From contig NZ_CP051155.1 of NCBI RefSeq assembly GCF_012277275.1, positions 2,356,001-2,420,000 of the forward strand: a DNA stretch of 64,000 nt. Direction: 5' to 3'. This DNA is from Gephyromycinifex aptenodytis. Lineage in GTDB: Bacteria; Actinomycetota; Actinomycetes; Actinomycetales; Dermatophilaceae. Within the stretch, counting starts at the first letter, position 1; every line of letters begins with the position of its first letter. The notes under the pieces were generated by a model that ran no database searches, was not told the origin of the DNA, and was given only the letters and a program-made list of their open reading frames with translations. Of the stretch, positions 7,701-15,926 are shown piece by piece. The translations under genes and the position numbers were made by a program.

Positions 7701-10076
7701 TTCGACGTCACGGTGACGAGCCTGTCGGGGGTGGGCAAGGAGAACCGGCGCACCCAGCACCTCACCTACCGCCAGCAGGGCGGGCGCTTCGTCGAGGATG
7801 CGCTTTACCGCAACCTGCACCCGATGTTGGCCAAACGCCTGGAGATCTGGCGGTTGTCGAACTTCGACCTGGAACGGCTGCCCTCTCCCGAGGAGGTCTA
7901 CCTGTTCTTGGGGGTCGCCAAGGAGAACCCGAAGGACCGGCGTTTGTTCGCGCTGGCCGAAGTTCGTGACCTTGTCCCGGTGACGAACGAACAAAGCGGT
8001 GCCGTCACTTATCCGCGCTTGGGCCGGACCGGCCTTGAAGCGTTGGCCGCGATGCGCGCGGCGCTGGCGACCTACCCGCCGCGGGAGCGCCCGGTTGCCA
8101 ACCGACTCATCCTCACCGTGCGTCCCACCTGGAACATCCCCGCAGCCGAATGGCACTCCTTGGCCTCTTTCTATGAGCGACTGGCGCGCGGCGCGGGCCT
8201 GGAGAAGCTCGTGCTGCATGTGCGGGTCCCGGCTGAAGACGGTTCCGGGTTGGTCGACAAGGTGCTCTATGTGGAAGGCATCGGTGGGCGCGGGATTTCA
8301 GCCCGTCTGGGCGACCCGGGACCCGACCCGATCCGCCCGCTGACGGCCTATGCCCAAAAGGTCCTTACCGCAGCACGATTCGGCTCTCCGTATCCCTACG
8401 AGATCATCCGCATGCTCACTCCGGGGCAGGGCGAAGCCTCACCGTTCCCACGCGGGCAGTTCACCGAGATGGACCTCGATGGTGAGGGTCGTCTGGTACC
8501 GGTCGATCGGGAACCCGCCCAGAACCGGGCGCACCTGGTGGTCGGCGAGATCGTCAACTACACCGACCTCGTCCCGGAGGGGTTGCGTCGGGTCGCGATC
8601 CTGTCCGACCCGACGCAAGGACTGGGCAACCTCGCCGAGCCTGAGTGCCGCCGGATCAACGCCGCGTTGGACTACGCGGCCCAGCATCGCCTCCCGGTGG
8701 AGTGGTACGCGGTCTCTTCCGGGGCGCTCATCGCCCTGGATTCCGGCACCGAGAACATGGACTGGATCTCCTTGACGCTGCGGCGAATCATCGAGCACAC
8801 CCAGGCCGGCGGCGAGATCAACATCATCGTCACCGGGATCAACGTCGGCGGTCAGCCGTATTGGAACGCCGAAGCGACGATGCTCATGCACACCAAGGGC
8901 GTCCTGATCATGACTCCGGCCAGCGCGATGGTTCTGACCGGTAAGCAGGCCCTGGACTTCTCGGGCGCGGTCTCCGCCGACGACAACTTCGGCATCGGCG
9001 GTTACGACCGAATCATGGGCCCCAACGGCCAGGCGCAGTACTGGGCGCCCAGCTTCGAGTCGGCGTGTGAGTTGTTGCTGCACCACTACGACTACGCCTA
9101 CGTGGTGCCGGGGGAGCGCTTCCCCAGGCGACGCCCGACGCAGGATGTCCGGGACCGCGACGTGCGCACTGCACCGCACGAGCAGATCCCGAACTCCACC
9201 TTCACCACGGTGGGTGACGTGTTCGACCGGGCCACCAACCCCGAACGAAAGCGTCCGTTCGACATGCGTTCGGTGATGCGGGCCGTGACCGATACCGACG
9301 ATTCCCCGCTGGAACGTTGGCGTCACTGGCAGGACAGCGACACCTCGATCGTGTGGGACGCCACCATCGGTGGGATCCCGGTGTGCATGCTCGGGTTGGA
9401 GTCACGCACGGTGCCGCGTAAGGGCTTCGTGCCCTCCTACGGCCCTCCCGCATGGACCAGCGGCACGTTGTTCCCGCAGGCTTCGCGCAAAAGCGCGCGG
9501 GCGATCAACGCCGCAAGTGGCAATCGGCCGCTGGTGGTGTTGGCGAACCTGTCCGGCTTCGACGGTTCGCCGGAGTCGATGCGTAACTGGCAGCTGGAGT
9601 ACGGCGCAGAGATCGGGCGGGCCGTGACGAACTTCGACGGACCGATCGTGTTCGTGGTCGTCTCGCGCTACCACGGCGGTGCGTTCGTCGTGTTCTCCAA
9701 GCAGCTCAACGAGGCGATGGAGATCGCGGCGGTGGAAGGTTCCTACGCCTCGGTGATCGGCGGCGCGCCCGCTGCGGCGACGGTGTTCGCCCGTGACGTC
9801 AAGAAGCGCACCGCCACCGATCCTCGGGTGGTGGCTGCCGCTGAGGAAGCAAGCCGCGCCTCCGGGCCGGGGGCTGCCGGGTCGCGCTCGCGGCTGGCCG
9901 AGGTGACGGCGGCGGTGCGCTCGGAGAAGTTGGGTGAGGTCGCCGACGAGTTCGACGGGATCCACACCATCGATCGGGCGCTACGGGTGGGTTCGGTGGA
10001 CCGGATCATCACGGCCGAGCAGTTGCGCCCGTACATCATCGACGCGCTGGAGCGGGGCATGGCCAAGTTCAGCTGA
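4719..10076 (+). CDS. Multidomain acetyl/acyl-CoA carboxylase-like protein, degenerate biotin carboxylase domain
   Basis: 1785 residues from GTG 4719. The domain order matches single-chain (eukaryote-type) acetyl-CoA carboxylase. Residues 1-430 are biotin-carboxylase-like, and the biotinyl domain has LESMKM with Lys550 as biotin site. A long central region (about 600-1180) includes SNFDLERLPSPEEVYLFLGV. The carboxyltransferase domain (about 1190-1720) has YPYEIIRML, the oxyanion-hole stretch IIVTGINVGGQPYWNAE, and LVVLANLSGFDGS followed by FVVVSRYHGGAFVVFSKQLN. Expected role: carboxylation of acetyl- or another acyl-CoA for lipid synthesis in the cytoplasm. The ATP-grasp part is abnormal: about 60 residues holding the Gly-rich ATP lid are missing, and the catalytic motif FLEMNTRLQVEH reads FLGLDVLARAEH at 224-235. 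The BC C-terminal subdomain remains. It may need a separate biotin carboxylase. Confidence 0.85.
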   Translation: MSAAVRLAIIDRGEAAARVIAAVGDVRRTGESVTRLAVHIGPKSRAWYAREADETLALPVDEGQHCDPADVVAALVAAEVDAVWIGSMPCNVADFVAECEKVGIDVAAPCSETIRALAPGAAFAAAAQAAGVPVWQEQGAELTGARLIEADFLADGDGTVMTLGLRDVSVRRGQHLVFAEHPAPGVAQETASAIDEAVRALAISLNYRGAGVAQIALRGQEFGFLGLDVLARAEHALSEEGFGTDLIALRLGLLRGEGLPASSPRSDGHTVEVRVLAHDPENGYARSGGVLQMLSLPASTGVRIDASMREGDIVQTGPDSDPLIAGVGAWGRDRDQALDRLMRVIERFVVVLEQGVSNRSGLLSLLGHPDLRAGAVPLGWYEEHLERGALVPEPDPVALVSAAVEAYEADLRLVRAAFLASAARGRPGRPEAVGSRMLLAYRGVDHQVRVDRTGPSSYRVEVDGLGVPVDVEALGQFERRLVAGGRKRRIVAIEQGAAFRLEVDGIAHTVTREDGIVVRTGWPALVESLLVSVGDEVTAGTPLATLESMKMVSTVTAAFDGVITSIAVLPNSQVERGAPLMRIRANGEFTPAALSAGLEDEPNRLDLTPLVATESPGRCGAAWVYSRLADYLLGYDLDPAGLKCLLARQKELAAQAPADDRNLLAHEDALLDLYADIAGLYRPRTEAEFSAEPEALGGVNTQEYFIAFLQWLDADRAGLPARYRVRLERALARYDVSGLEHSSQLESAMLWMFRSFSRVPALVPAILVVLERRLQHHEEFQAFLAPADRERLERLAAAAQGRELAVAGLAHDTIYALFDEPALNAVVEEERREAAEQLAALRSDPHRLDRDDRVEQLVKNPHPMRGLLLEAWRQDVQVDPDFRVALLEAYLRRFYRNRDLRGLDLWAEQGSQFVAADYEHEGRQVHLVAGFAALSDLPAFAGAVRRHLQGVPESVAVTVDVVAWREGVCMPIADMIAEVDALLAASEFGRVLHRFDVTVTSLSGVGKENRRTQHLTYRQQGGRFVEDALYRNLHPMLAKRLEIWRLSNFDLERLPSPEEVYLFLGVAKENPKDRRLFALAEVRDLVPVTNEQSGAVTYPRLGRTGLEALAAMRAALATYPPRERPVANRLILTVRPTWNIPAAEWHSLASFYERLARGAGLEKLVLHVRVPAEDGSGLVDKVLYVEGIGGRGISARLGDPGPDPIRPLTAYAQKVLTAARFGSPYPYEIIRMLTPGQGEASPFPRGQFTEMDLDGEGRLVPVDREPAQNRAHLVVGEIVNYTDLVPEGLRRVAILSDPTQGLGNLAEPECRRINAALDYAAQHRLPVEWYAVSSGALIALDSGTENMDWISLTLRRIIEHTQAGGEINIIVTGINVGGQPYWNAEATMLMHTKGVLIMTPASAMVLTGKQALDFSGAVSADDNFGIGGYDRIMGPNGQAQYWAPSFESACELLLHHYDYAYVVPGERFPRRRPTQDVRDRDVRTAPHEQIPNSTFTTVGDVFDRATNPERKRPFDMRSVMRAVTDTDDSPLERWRHWQDSDTSIVWDATIGGIPVCMLGLESRTVPRKGFVPSYGPPAWTSGTLFPQASRKSARAINAASGNRPLVVLANLSGFDGSPESMRNWQLEYGAEIGRAVTNFDGPIVFVVVSRYHGGAFVVFSKQLNEAMEIAAVEGSYASVIGGAPAAATVFARDVKKRTATDPRVVAAAEEASRASGPGAAGSRSRLAEVTAAVRSEKLGEVADEFDGIHTIDRALRVGSVDRIITAEQLRPYIIDALERGMAKFS

Positions 10077-10092
10077 GCCGCGTTTGAGGCAG

Positions 10093-10133
10093 ACATGGGC
10101 GGGCGGTACCGAGTCGGTATCGCCCGCCCATGT
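10093..10133 (+). terminator. Bidirectional hairpin terminator
   Basis: Stem ACATGGGCGGGCGGTACC pairs with GGTATCGCCCGCCCATGT with one mismatch around a 5-base loop (GAGTC). It lies between the convergent carboxylase and cell-wall-protein genes. A short CGTTGTT tract follows on the plus strand. Confidence 0.75.
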
Positions 10134-10151
10134 CGTTGTTCTGCGCGCCGG

Positions 10152-11357
10152 TCAGGGCAGCAGTTCGCAGGCGACACGGTCGTTGTCGCGGTCGAGTCGG
10201 TACTTGTCGCCGACGCGGGGGTACCAGTAGTCGAACCATTGCTGGGCGGCTTTCTGGTGGGGGAAGTCGGCGCAGTTCACGGTCCGCGCGGTGCGTGCGT
10301 TCGGCCCGGGTGGTGGCGTGGCGTTGAGGGGTTTGGCTGCGCCGGTGGTGCACACCCGGGCCCCTGCGTAGGCGACGGCCCTCCCACCGAGGGTGACGTT
10401 GGAGGTCGTCTTCAGGGAGCGGATTGCGTTCGCCGTCGCTGCCGGGTGGCAGGAGGCGCCGGTGAGCAGGATCGGTCCGTCCGCCGCGGCCGCGGCAGGG
10501 ACCCCGCTGAGCGCGTCGGGGAATATGGCGCCAGATGCGATGAAGGCGCTGCGGGAGCCCTTGGGCCAGAAACGGGCTGCGACCTGTCGGGCGGTGTCGT
10601 AGCGGTCGAGGCCGGCGACGCGGGTGACGGTGGCTTTCGGCGCGGCCTTGCCGATTGCGGCGAAGGTGGCTTCGTCGATGGCGCCGGTGCCGCCGAGGAC
10701 GACGATCGAGCTGGGGGCCAGCTCGCTCAGACGTTCCTTGGTCACCTCCGGCAGGGTTCTCTTGCCGGTGAGCAGCACCGAGCCACGGGCCTTCGCGGCG
10801 GCCACCCCACCAGAGAGTGCGTCAGCGAAGCCCTCACCTGAGGCGAGGTAGACGGTGTCCGCTGACGGGGGGAACACCTCGGTGACCCGGGCGGCGGTGG
10901 CGTAGCGGTCCTTGCCGTCCACCCGGTAGACCAGGCTCGCTTTTGCTGCGTTGCGCGCATCGAAGCCGACCTTGTCGCTGACGACGGCGGGGCCGCCGAG
11001 TACGTACACCCGGTCCGGGTGTAGCCGGGCCAGCTCGGTGGCGGTGGCGGGGGGAAGCAGGTCGCGCCCGGTGAGCAGGATGGGAGCACCTGAGGCGTGC
11101 GCGGCGGGACCGGCAGCGAGCGCGTCGGGGTAGTCCTGTCCCGCAGCAAGGAACACGATCCGCGAACCGCTCGGGTGCGCGTACCGGGAAACGGCGGCGG
11201 CGGTGGCGAATCGGTCTGCGCCGGCGAGGCGTTCATCGGCCTTCTCGGCGCGCAGGGAGTCAGGGCTCGCCTGGGCGGGAAGCGCCACAGCGGGCGTCGC
11301 GGCGAGGGCGAGGACGGCGGACAGGGCAGCGGTTCGGCTTCGCAGGAAGGGCTTCAC
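10152..11357 (-). CDS. Secreted cell-wall-binding protein: CWB2 repeats plus Excalibur domain
   Basis: 401 residues from GTG 11357, chosen because TAGGGT lies 7 bases upstream (leaderless); another GTG at 11366 would overlap that element. A signal peptide is clear: VKPFLRSRTAALSAVLALAA, then an Ala-X-Ala site near residue 29. Three cell-wall-binding type 2 repeats follow, each with RLAGADRFATAAAVSR-like and VYVLGGPAVV-like halves (also VDGKDRYATAARV and VAGLDRYDTARQV). The C-terminus is an Excalibur calcium-binding motif, NCADFPHQKAAQQWF with DRDNDRVACE. CWB2 repeats anchor proteins to secondary wall polymers, so it should be wall-attached; no catalytic domain is visible. The function is probably adhesion or surface-layer assembly. 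Confidence 0.85.
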   Translation of the reverse strand: MKPFLRSRTAALSAVLALAATPAVALPAQASPDSLRAEKADERLAGADRFATAAAVSRYAHPSGSRIVFLAAGQDYPDALAAGPAAHASGAPILLTGRDLLPPATATELARLHPDRVYVLGGPAVVSDKVGFDARNAAKASLVYRVDGKDRYATAARVTEVFPPSADTVYLASGEGFADALSGGVAAAKARGSVLLTGKRTLPEVTKERLSELAPSSIVVLGGTGAIDEATFAAIGKAAPKATVTRVAGLDRYDTARQVAARFWPKGSRSAFIASGAIFPDALSGVPAAAAADGPILLTGASCHPAATANAIRSLKTTSNVTLGGRAVAYAGARVCTTGAAKPLNATPPPGPNARTARTVNCADFPHQKAAQQWFDYWYPRVGDKYRLDRDNDRVACELLP

Positions 11358-11364
11358 GCAATTC

Positions 11365-11370
11365 ACCCTA
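11365..11370 (-). promoter_or_regulatory. -10 element (TAGGGT) of leaderless CWB2 gene
   Basis: On the minus strand TAGGGT is followed by 7 bases and the GTG at 11357, which fits transcription starting at or very near the start codon. Confidence 0.6.
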
Positions 11371-11583
11371 AGGAGAGATCGCGCTCCGAACTGTGACCAG
11401 AGCGGCCTCGCCCCGCTTCTTTTTGGTTTCGTTTCCTGCTAGCCGCGGCCTGACCCGCGAACCGAAACGCCCCGAATAGCCGAAATTCATTGCGCTAGAG
11501 GGCAGCACGTCTTACAGCCAATTCCTTTTCGAATGGCGGAGTTCCCAGACCGGGTTGCTGGGGCTCGGGCGCGGGCGGCGAGC
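11371..11583. other. Intergenic region, no gene seen
   Basis: A stretch relatively rich in A and T (for example CTTCTTTTTGGTTTCGTTTC) between two minus-strand genes. It probably holds the upstream promoter of the CWB2 gene and the terminator of the amidase gene. I see no strong hairpin and no open frame with coding character. Confidence 0.4.
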
Positions 11584-12423
11584 TCAATCTTTGGAGTCGC
11601 ATTCGCTGCGACGGGTGCGTTTGCGGAGGCGCCAGCCTCGGCGTGGGTTGGCGGCAGGCGGTTCGGGCTCCGTCGGCGGCGCGGGGGTCGGGGCGCGCAC
11701 CAGGATCTCGTCGCCGAGGGCTGCCGGGGCGGTGAGGGCGAGTTCGTCGCCGGACCAGAAGACGCCCGGGTCGTAGTAGATGCTGGGTAGGCGCGGGTTG
11801 AGCAGGCCCATCGCCTGGTATGTCACAGCCACGACCTCGGCGCAGTAGGCCTCGCGGGGGCTCATCCCCGAGGTGGGCGTCTGCGGTGAGCTTTCTTCTC
11901 CGGTGATTACCTGACGTGCCTTGGCCCGCAGGTAGCGGGCGTTCTGGCGTGGTTCTGCCATCGCCCCGGCGCGTCCGCGCATCCAGCGGGCCGTCAACGT
12001 GGTCGTGCCCGGGAAGGGGGTGCCGTCCCAGCGGGCGATGGTGCGCAGCACGGCATCTTCCTGCTGCCGGCTCACCTCGGGGGTGAGTTGGCGAAACCAC
12101 GCCTCTTGGCCGTAGCGCCCCGTCCATTGCAGGACGGCCTCGCGTAGGTCGTGCAGTTGCACCCCGCGTTGGTGCTTGCCCGCCCACACATCCAGCAGGC
12201 CCTTGCCGAGTTCGGCATGCCACAGCAGCGGCGGCAGATCGTCCAGCACGACAGCCATCGCGACGTGGTTGACGGGCGCATTCGTCAGGGCTCGGATGGC
12301 GCGGTCCGCGCGTGAACGGCCACGGAACAACCAGATGTCACCGGTGCGGGCCAGGTCGACGGCTTCATCCAGCGTCACACCCGGGGTGCCTGCAGGGAGA
12401 GGGAGGTGCAGTGTTCGTCGCAC
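11584..12423 (-). CDS. Permuted papain-like amidase/peptidase (YiiX/C92-type)
   Basis: 279 residues from GTG 12423, preceded by TACGCT 6 bases upstream. The open frame extends further upstream, but that part overlaps a plus-strand gene and looks non-coding. The order of motifs is that of circularly permuted NlpC/P60-papain enzymes: ARTGDIWLFRGRSRADRAI, then the His motif NAPVNHVAMAVVLDD, and late in the chain the Cys motif SPREAYCAEVVAVTYQAMGL. Pairing of these His and Cys residues as a catalytic dyad is inferred from the family. It probably cuts an amide bond in peptidoglycan or a lipid-linked substrate. No signal peptide is visible. The last 60 residues are Pro/Arg-rich. Confidence 0.75.
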   Translation of the reverse strand: MRRTLHLPLPAGTPGVTLDEAVDLARTGDIWLFRGRSRADRAIRALTNAPVNHVAMAVVLDDLPPLLWHAELGKGLLDVWAGKHQRGVQLHDLREAVLQWTGRYGQEAWFRQLTPEVSRQQEDAVLRTIARWDGTPFPGTTTLTARWMRGRAGAMAEPRQNARYLRAKARQVITGEESSPQTPTSGMSPREAYCAEVVAVTYQAMGLLNPRLPSIYYDPGVFWSGDELALTAPAALGDEILVRAPTPAPPTEPEPPAANPRRGWRLRKRTRRSECDSKD

Positions 12424-12429
12424 GCCGGG

Positions 12430-12435
12430 AGCGTA
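12430..12435 (-). promoter_or_regulatory. -10 element (TACGCT) of leaderless amidase gene
   Basis: Minus-strand TACGCT sits 6 bases before GTG 12423. It lies only 14 bases from the opposing TACCCT element, so the two divergent promoters share a 39-base gap. Confidence 0.55.
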
Positions 12436-12449
12436 CCTGGCACGGCCCG

Positions 12450-12455
12450 TACCCT
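12450..12455 (+). promoter_or_regulatory. -10 element (TACCCT) of the 60-residue gene
   Basis: TACCCT is followed by 7 bases and GTG 12463, consistent with a leaderless transcript. Confidence 0.55.
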
Positions 12456-12462
12456 GTCGAAG

Positions 12463-12645
12463 GTGAAGAGCATTCGGGTACGAACCATCGTGTTGCGCAG
12501 CCTCGGCGTTGCTGGGATGGCAGGTCTGGTCGCCGGTGGGGTGGCAGTCGCGCGTGGCGAACGGCGCCGCCGCACCATGACCCCCGAGGAGATCCGCACC
12601 CGGTTGCAGGAGCGGTACGCCCAGATCGAAGCCGAGCAGGTCTAG
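12463..12645 (+). CDS. Small putative membrane protein, 60 residues
   Basis: GTG at 12463 begins VKSIRVRTIVLRSLGVAG, a basic N-terminus leading into a hydrophobic Ala/Gly/Val stretch to residue 31 that could be one membrane segment or a signal anchor. A charged helix follows: MTPEEIRTRLQERYAQIEAE. Codon choice is strongly GC-biased as in neighbouring genes, and a TACCCT element lies 7 bases upstream. It is divergent from the amidase gene. I do not recognise a family. A small bitopic protein with a cytoplasmic helical tail, perhaps working with an envelope partner, is the most the sequence supports. Confidence 0.6.
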   Translation: MKSIRVRTIVLRSLGVAGMAGLVAGGVAVARGERRRRTMTPEEIRTRLQERYAQIEAEQV

Positions 12646-12798
12646 CTCGCAACGGCATCTCTGGGCGGCTTCCCAGGGCGGCGCAGGCGGCTTTCCAGCC
12701 ACGTCCATTAGGCTCGATGAGTTGAGTCTGCCTGGGCTGAGCGGGAACAGCGCTCGGGCAGTTTTCTTTTCAGCTTCTTTCAGGTGAGGGCTTCACAC

Positions 12799-13569
12799 AT
12801 GAGCAACGAAGAACGGGCACGCAAGATCGCCGCGGCCACCCCCAAGGACCGAAGCCGGGTGAAGTGGGGGATCGCCATCGCCCTGGCGATCGCCGTTCTG
12901 GCCGGTATCGCGTGGACTGTGTACGCGGGCAAGTCCGCCGGTCCCTCCACCTCCCAGAGTCAGGGCATTCCCGCTGGCGGTCTTGCCCAGGGTGAGGGCC
13001 TCAACCCTTACCCGAACGTGCAGGTCAAACAGGGCGCGCCGAAGGTCGATGTGTATTCGGACTTCCAGTGCCCCATCTGCGGGCAACTGTCGAAGACCAA
13101 CGGGCAAGCGATCGACGAGTTGGCCGCTAAAGGGGAGATCTCCCTGGTCGAGCACCACATGAAGTTCCTTGACGAGAACATGGGCCTGGGAGAAAAGGGA
13201 CCCTCGCACACGGCGGCGAACGCGGCCTTCTGTGCTGCGGATCAAGGCGTGTACTTCACGGTCGCGCACGGCATCTTCTCTGCACAGCCGGAACGCGAGG
13301 GCGACGGTTTCCCCGAGGGCATCTACGCGCAGTTGGCCGAGAAGGCAGGCCTGAGCGGGGAGAAGCTGGAGCAATTCAACTCCTGCGTGCAAAAGGGCAC
13401 CTACCTGAACTACGTGAAGATGTCGGATGAGTCGAGCTCTCGAAGCGGAATCACCGGCACCCCGGCCGTGAAGATCAACGGCGTCGACGTGGCAGGGGAG
13501 GACATGTCCGCCCTGGTCACCCAGCCGGGCAGCTTCCCGCAAGTTCTGGCCAAGTACGCCAAGAAGTAA
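12799..13569 (+). CDS. DsbA/thioredoxin-fold membrane-anchored oxidoreductase
   Basis: 256 residues from ATG 12799; a GGTGAGGG ribosome site lies 9-15 bases upstream, favouring this over GTG 12784. An N-terminal anchor (WGIAIALAIAVLAGIAWTVY) is followed by a low-complexity linker. The thioredoxin-4/DsbA domain opens with VDVYSDFQCPICGQLSK, whose CPIC is the redox motif. SGITGTPAVKINGVDV supplies the conserved cis-Pro loop. Actinobacterial proteins of this type catalyse disulfide formation in exported proteins, with the domain outside the membrane. Two further Cys residues (AAFCAADQG and FNSCVQKG) may form a structural disulfide. A strong hairpin follows, so it is probably monocistronic. Confidence 0.85.
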   Translation: MSNEERARKIAAATPKDRSRVKWGIAIALAIAVLAGIAWTVYAGKSAGPSTSQSQGIPAGGLAQGEGLNPYPNVQVKQGAPKVDVYSDFQCPICGQLSKTNGQAIDELAAKGEISLVEHHMKFLDENMGLGEKGPSHTAANAAFCAADQGVYFTVAHGIFSAQPEREGDGFPEGIYAQLAEKAGLSGEKLEQFNSCVQKGTYLNYVKMSDESSSRSGITGTPAVKINGVDVAGEDMSALVTQPGSFPQVLAKYAKK

Positions 13570-13597
13570 CGGCATCTGCGCAGATGCGCAGCGCAGC

Positions 13598-13636
13598 GAC
13601 GGCGGCCCCCACAGCAGCAGCGTGGGGGCCGCCGTC
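13598..13636 (+). terminator. Perfect 15-bp hairpin after the DsbA-like gene
   Basis: GACGGCGGCCCCCAC and GTGGGGGCCGCCGTC flank a 9-base loop. It lies 28 bases after the stop codon. No U-run follows, as is common for actinobacterial terminators. The next 200 bases (13640-13845) show no credible gene. Confidence 0.7.
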
Positions 13637-13845
13637 GTCTGCCGGTGGGTCTGGGTGTGGGGGGTGACCCTGCTCAGGTGCCTTCCCGAGGGCGGGGCTT
13701 GCGCAGTTCCCGGGCCACCGAGGAAAGATGTCGGCGCGGTGTCGGAGATCGACCACGTCAAGGTGCTGCTGGGGGTGCTGGACCCAGGACACGTACCTGG
13801 ATGGCACGTTCCCGCTGGACCCGGGCCGCGGTGCGCACTGCCTGC

Positions 13846-15204
13846 TCACTGACTCAGCGGCAGTGTGATCCGCGCCCGCACGCCTGGGTTGGCATCCTCG
13901 AGCACAACATCACCGCCCTCACGCCGCAGGAGTTCCCGCGCGATCGGCAAACCGATCCCGCTGCCCCCCGCATCTCGATCCCGCGCCTCATCCAGGCGCA
14001 CAAACCGGTCGAAAACACGCTCCCGGTCAGCCGCCGCGATGCCCGCGCCGTCATCGACGACCTCGATCACCGCCTGCTCGCCGTCCCGAGACAGCGTGAC
14101 CAGCACAACCCGCTCGGCGTGACGCACCGCGTTGTCGATGAGGTTGCTCAACGCCCGCTCCAACCCGCTGCGCTCAATCACCGCGACGAGCCCCACCTCG
14201 GCGTGCACCTGCAGCGGCACTCGCACCTGCGAGTAGCGCTGGGTGACCTGCCCGACCACCTGTCCCAGATCCACCGGTTCCCGACGGCCAGAGGGTCCCG
14301 CGCCACTCGTGCGCGCCAACAACAGCAAATCGTCGATCAACCGGGCCAGACGGTCGATCTCCGGCAGCACCTCGCGCGCCAACGAGTCGTCGCCGAGCCG
14401 CGCCTCCACCTCGATCTGCATGCGCAAGCTCGCCACTGGGCTTCGCAACTCGTGCGCCGCGTCAGCAACGAACCGGCGCTGGCTGGTCGCCGCCTCATCC
14501 AAACGATCAAGCATGCCGTTCAACGTCAGCGCCAACGCCCGGATCTCGTCCTGCGAGCCCGGCACCGGCAGCCGCCCGCCCGGCTCCCCACCAGCCCCGA
14601 TACGTTCAGCGCCGAGCCGTAAATCATCCACCGGCCGCAACGAGGTCCCCACCGCCCGCCACGTCAGCAGCGCCCCAGCGCCCACCAACACCGGAATCCC
14701 GGCAGCCAACGCGAGCCACAACCCCCACTGGGTGTGGCTCAACGCCTGCACCGGTGAGGCCGCGATCACCGTGATGCCCCGCCTGGGCAAACCCGCGGGC
14801 ACCGCGACGGCGCGCAATGTGCCGCCCTCAGCCATCCGGCCGGCCGGTACCTGCACGGCCGTGCCCTCGCGAGCCTGCGCAAGCTCCTCCGGTGCGAGCA
14901 ACGGCACCAACCGGTCGGCGGCGGGGGAGGCCGCAGTCACCGACATGTCCGGCCCGACGACCTGCACGATCCGGGCCCCCGAAACCGGCAGCGTCGCCGG
15001 AAGTCGGTTCTCGGCGACAAGAGTCGCCACCTGCTCGGCCACCTGGTGCAGGTCGGTGTCCAGGGTGCGCCGCTGTGCCGCTGCGGCAGCGGCCGCGATG
15101 GCGACCGCGCCCAGCAGCAGGACCAGCGTGAGCAGCCCAGCCGTGATGGCGACGACCCGAGCCCGCAGACCCCACGCTTCAACGCGCACGAGCGACCCCG
15201 TCAT
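13846..15204 (-). CDS. Two-component sensor histidine kinase (EnvZ/OmpR type)
   Basis: 452 residues from ATG 15204 (GTG 15189 is an alternative). The gene overlaps the response-regulator stop by 26 bases, so the two are coupled. Membrane segment one is VVAITAGLLTLVLLLGAVAI and the second lies near residue 175 (LALAAGIPVLVGAGALLTW); between them is an extracytoplasmic sensor of about 120 residues without a recognised fold. A HAMP region and HisKA follow (FVADAAHELRSPVASLRMQ, phospho-acceptor His). HATPase_c has NLIDNAVRHA (N box), DDGAGI (G1) and GGSGIGLPIA (G2). The divergent LolA-like/ABC operon is the probable target of the system; the signal is likely an envelope stress. Confidence 0.9.
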   Translation of the reverse strand: MTGSLVRVEAWGLRARVVAITAGLLTLVLLLGAVAIAAAAAAAQRRTLDTDLHQVAEQVATLVAENRLPATLPVSGARIVQVVGPDMSVTAASPAADRLVPLLAPEELAQAREGTAVQVPAGRMAEGGTLRAVAVPAGLPRRGITVIAASPVQALSHTQWGLWLALAAGIPVLVGAGALLTWRAVGTSLRPVDDLRLGAERIGAGGEPGGRLPVPGSQDEIRALALTLNGMLDRLDEAATSQRRFVADAAHELRSPVASLRMQIEVEARLGDDSLAREVLPEIDRLARLIDDLLLLARTSGAGPSGRREPVDLGQVVGQVTQRYSQVRVPLQVHAEVGLVAVIERSGLERALSNLIDNAVRHAERVVLVTLSRDGEQAVIEVVDDGAGIAAADRERVFDRFVRLDEARDRDAGGSGIGLPIARELLRREGGDVVLEDANPGVRARITLPLSQ

Positions 15205-15853
15205 GGCTGAGGCGGTACCCGACGCCACGCACCGTCGTGATCCGTTCGCGTCCGATCTTGCGCCGCAAATGGCCGATGAAGACCTCCACGACATTGGGGT
15301 CTCCGCTGGATTCGGCCCAGATGTTCTCGAGCAGCCGCTCCTTGCTCACCGGGTGCGGGAAAGCGCGGATCAGGTACTCCAGCAGAAGCGCCTCACGCGC
15401 CGAGAGCGCCACACTGGCGCCCTCCACCTGCACCTCGTGCGAAGCCGGATCGAAGCTCACCCCGCCCGCCGTCATGATCGTCGGGCGCGGCGCGGGAGCG
15501 CGCCGCAGCAGCGAACGCAACCGGGCGAGCAGCACCACGAATGAGAACGGCTTGGTCAGGTAGTCATCGGCGCCGCAGTCCAGCCCGTCAGCCTGGTCAT
15601 ACTCACCGTCCTTGGCCGAGACCATGAGAACCGGAACCCAGTTCTCCTCCGCCCGCAAAGTCCGCACCACCTCATAGCCCGACAGGCCGGGCAGCATCAC
15701 ATCGAGCAACACCGCATCGAAGTCACCGAAGCGAGCCATGTCCAGCCCCGTCGGCCCGTCGCGGGCCACCTCGACGAGGAACCCCTCCGCCGCCAAGCCT
15801 CGTCGCAGGGCGCGCACCATCCCCGGCTCGTCCTCCACCACGAGTAGTCGCAT
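15179..15853 (-). CDS. OmpR-family response regulator
   Basis: 224 residues from ATG 15853. The receiver domain has the acidic pair at residues 8-9 (VVEDEPG), phospho-acceptor Asp51 in AVLLDVMLPGLSGYE, and a Lys in the KPFSF motif. The C-terminal winged helix reads LSAREALLLEYLIRA and VVEVFIGHLRRKIG, then TVRGVGYRL. It is the first gene of a coupled pair with the kinase, transcribed away from the LolA-like gene; the 73-base divergent gap suggests autoregulation together with control of that operon. Confidence 0.92.
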   Translation of the reverse strand: MRLLVVEDEPGMVRALRRGLAAEGFLVEVARDGPTGLDMARFGDFDAVLLDVMLPGLSGYEVVRTLRAEENWVPVLMVSAKDGEYDQADGLDCGADDYLTKPFSFVVLLARLRSLLRRAPAPRPTIMTAGGVSFDPASHEVQVEGASVALSAREALLLEYLIRAFPHPVSKERLLENIWAESSGDPNVVEVFIGHLRRKIGRERITTVRGVGYRLSHDGVARAR

Positions 15854-15926
15854 CTGCTCAGCCTGGCACGGGGACGCCCGCGAAGCTCTTCAGGTCGATG
15901 TCAGGTCGGTGGCGCACGATGGGGTC

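Noticed and set aside
8439-9326. Minus-strand frame of 295 codons
   Set aside because: His/Val/Gly-rich shadow of the carboxyltransferase domain.
13645-15544. Plus-strand frames (325 and 433 codons) over the kinase and regulator
   Set aside because: Complement of intact HAMP, HisKA, HATPase and receiver motifs; no motifs of their own.
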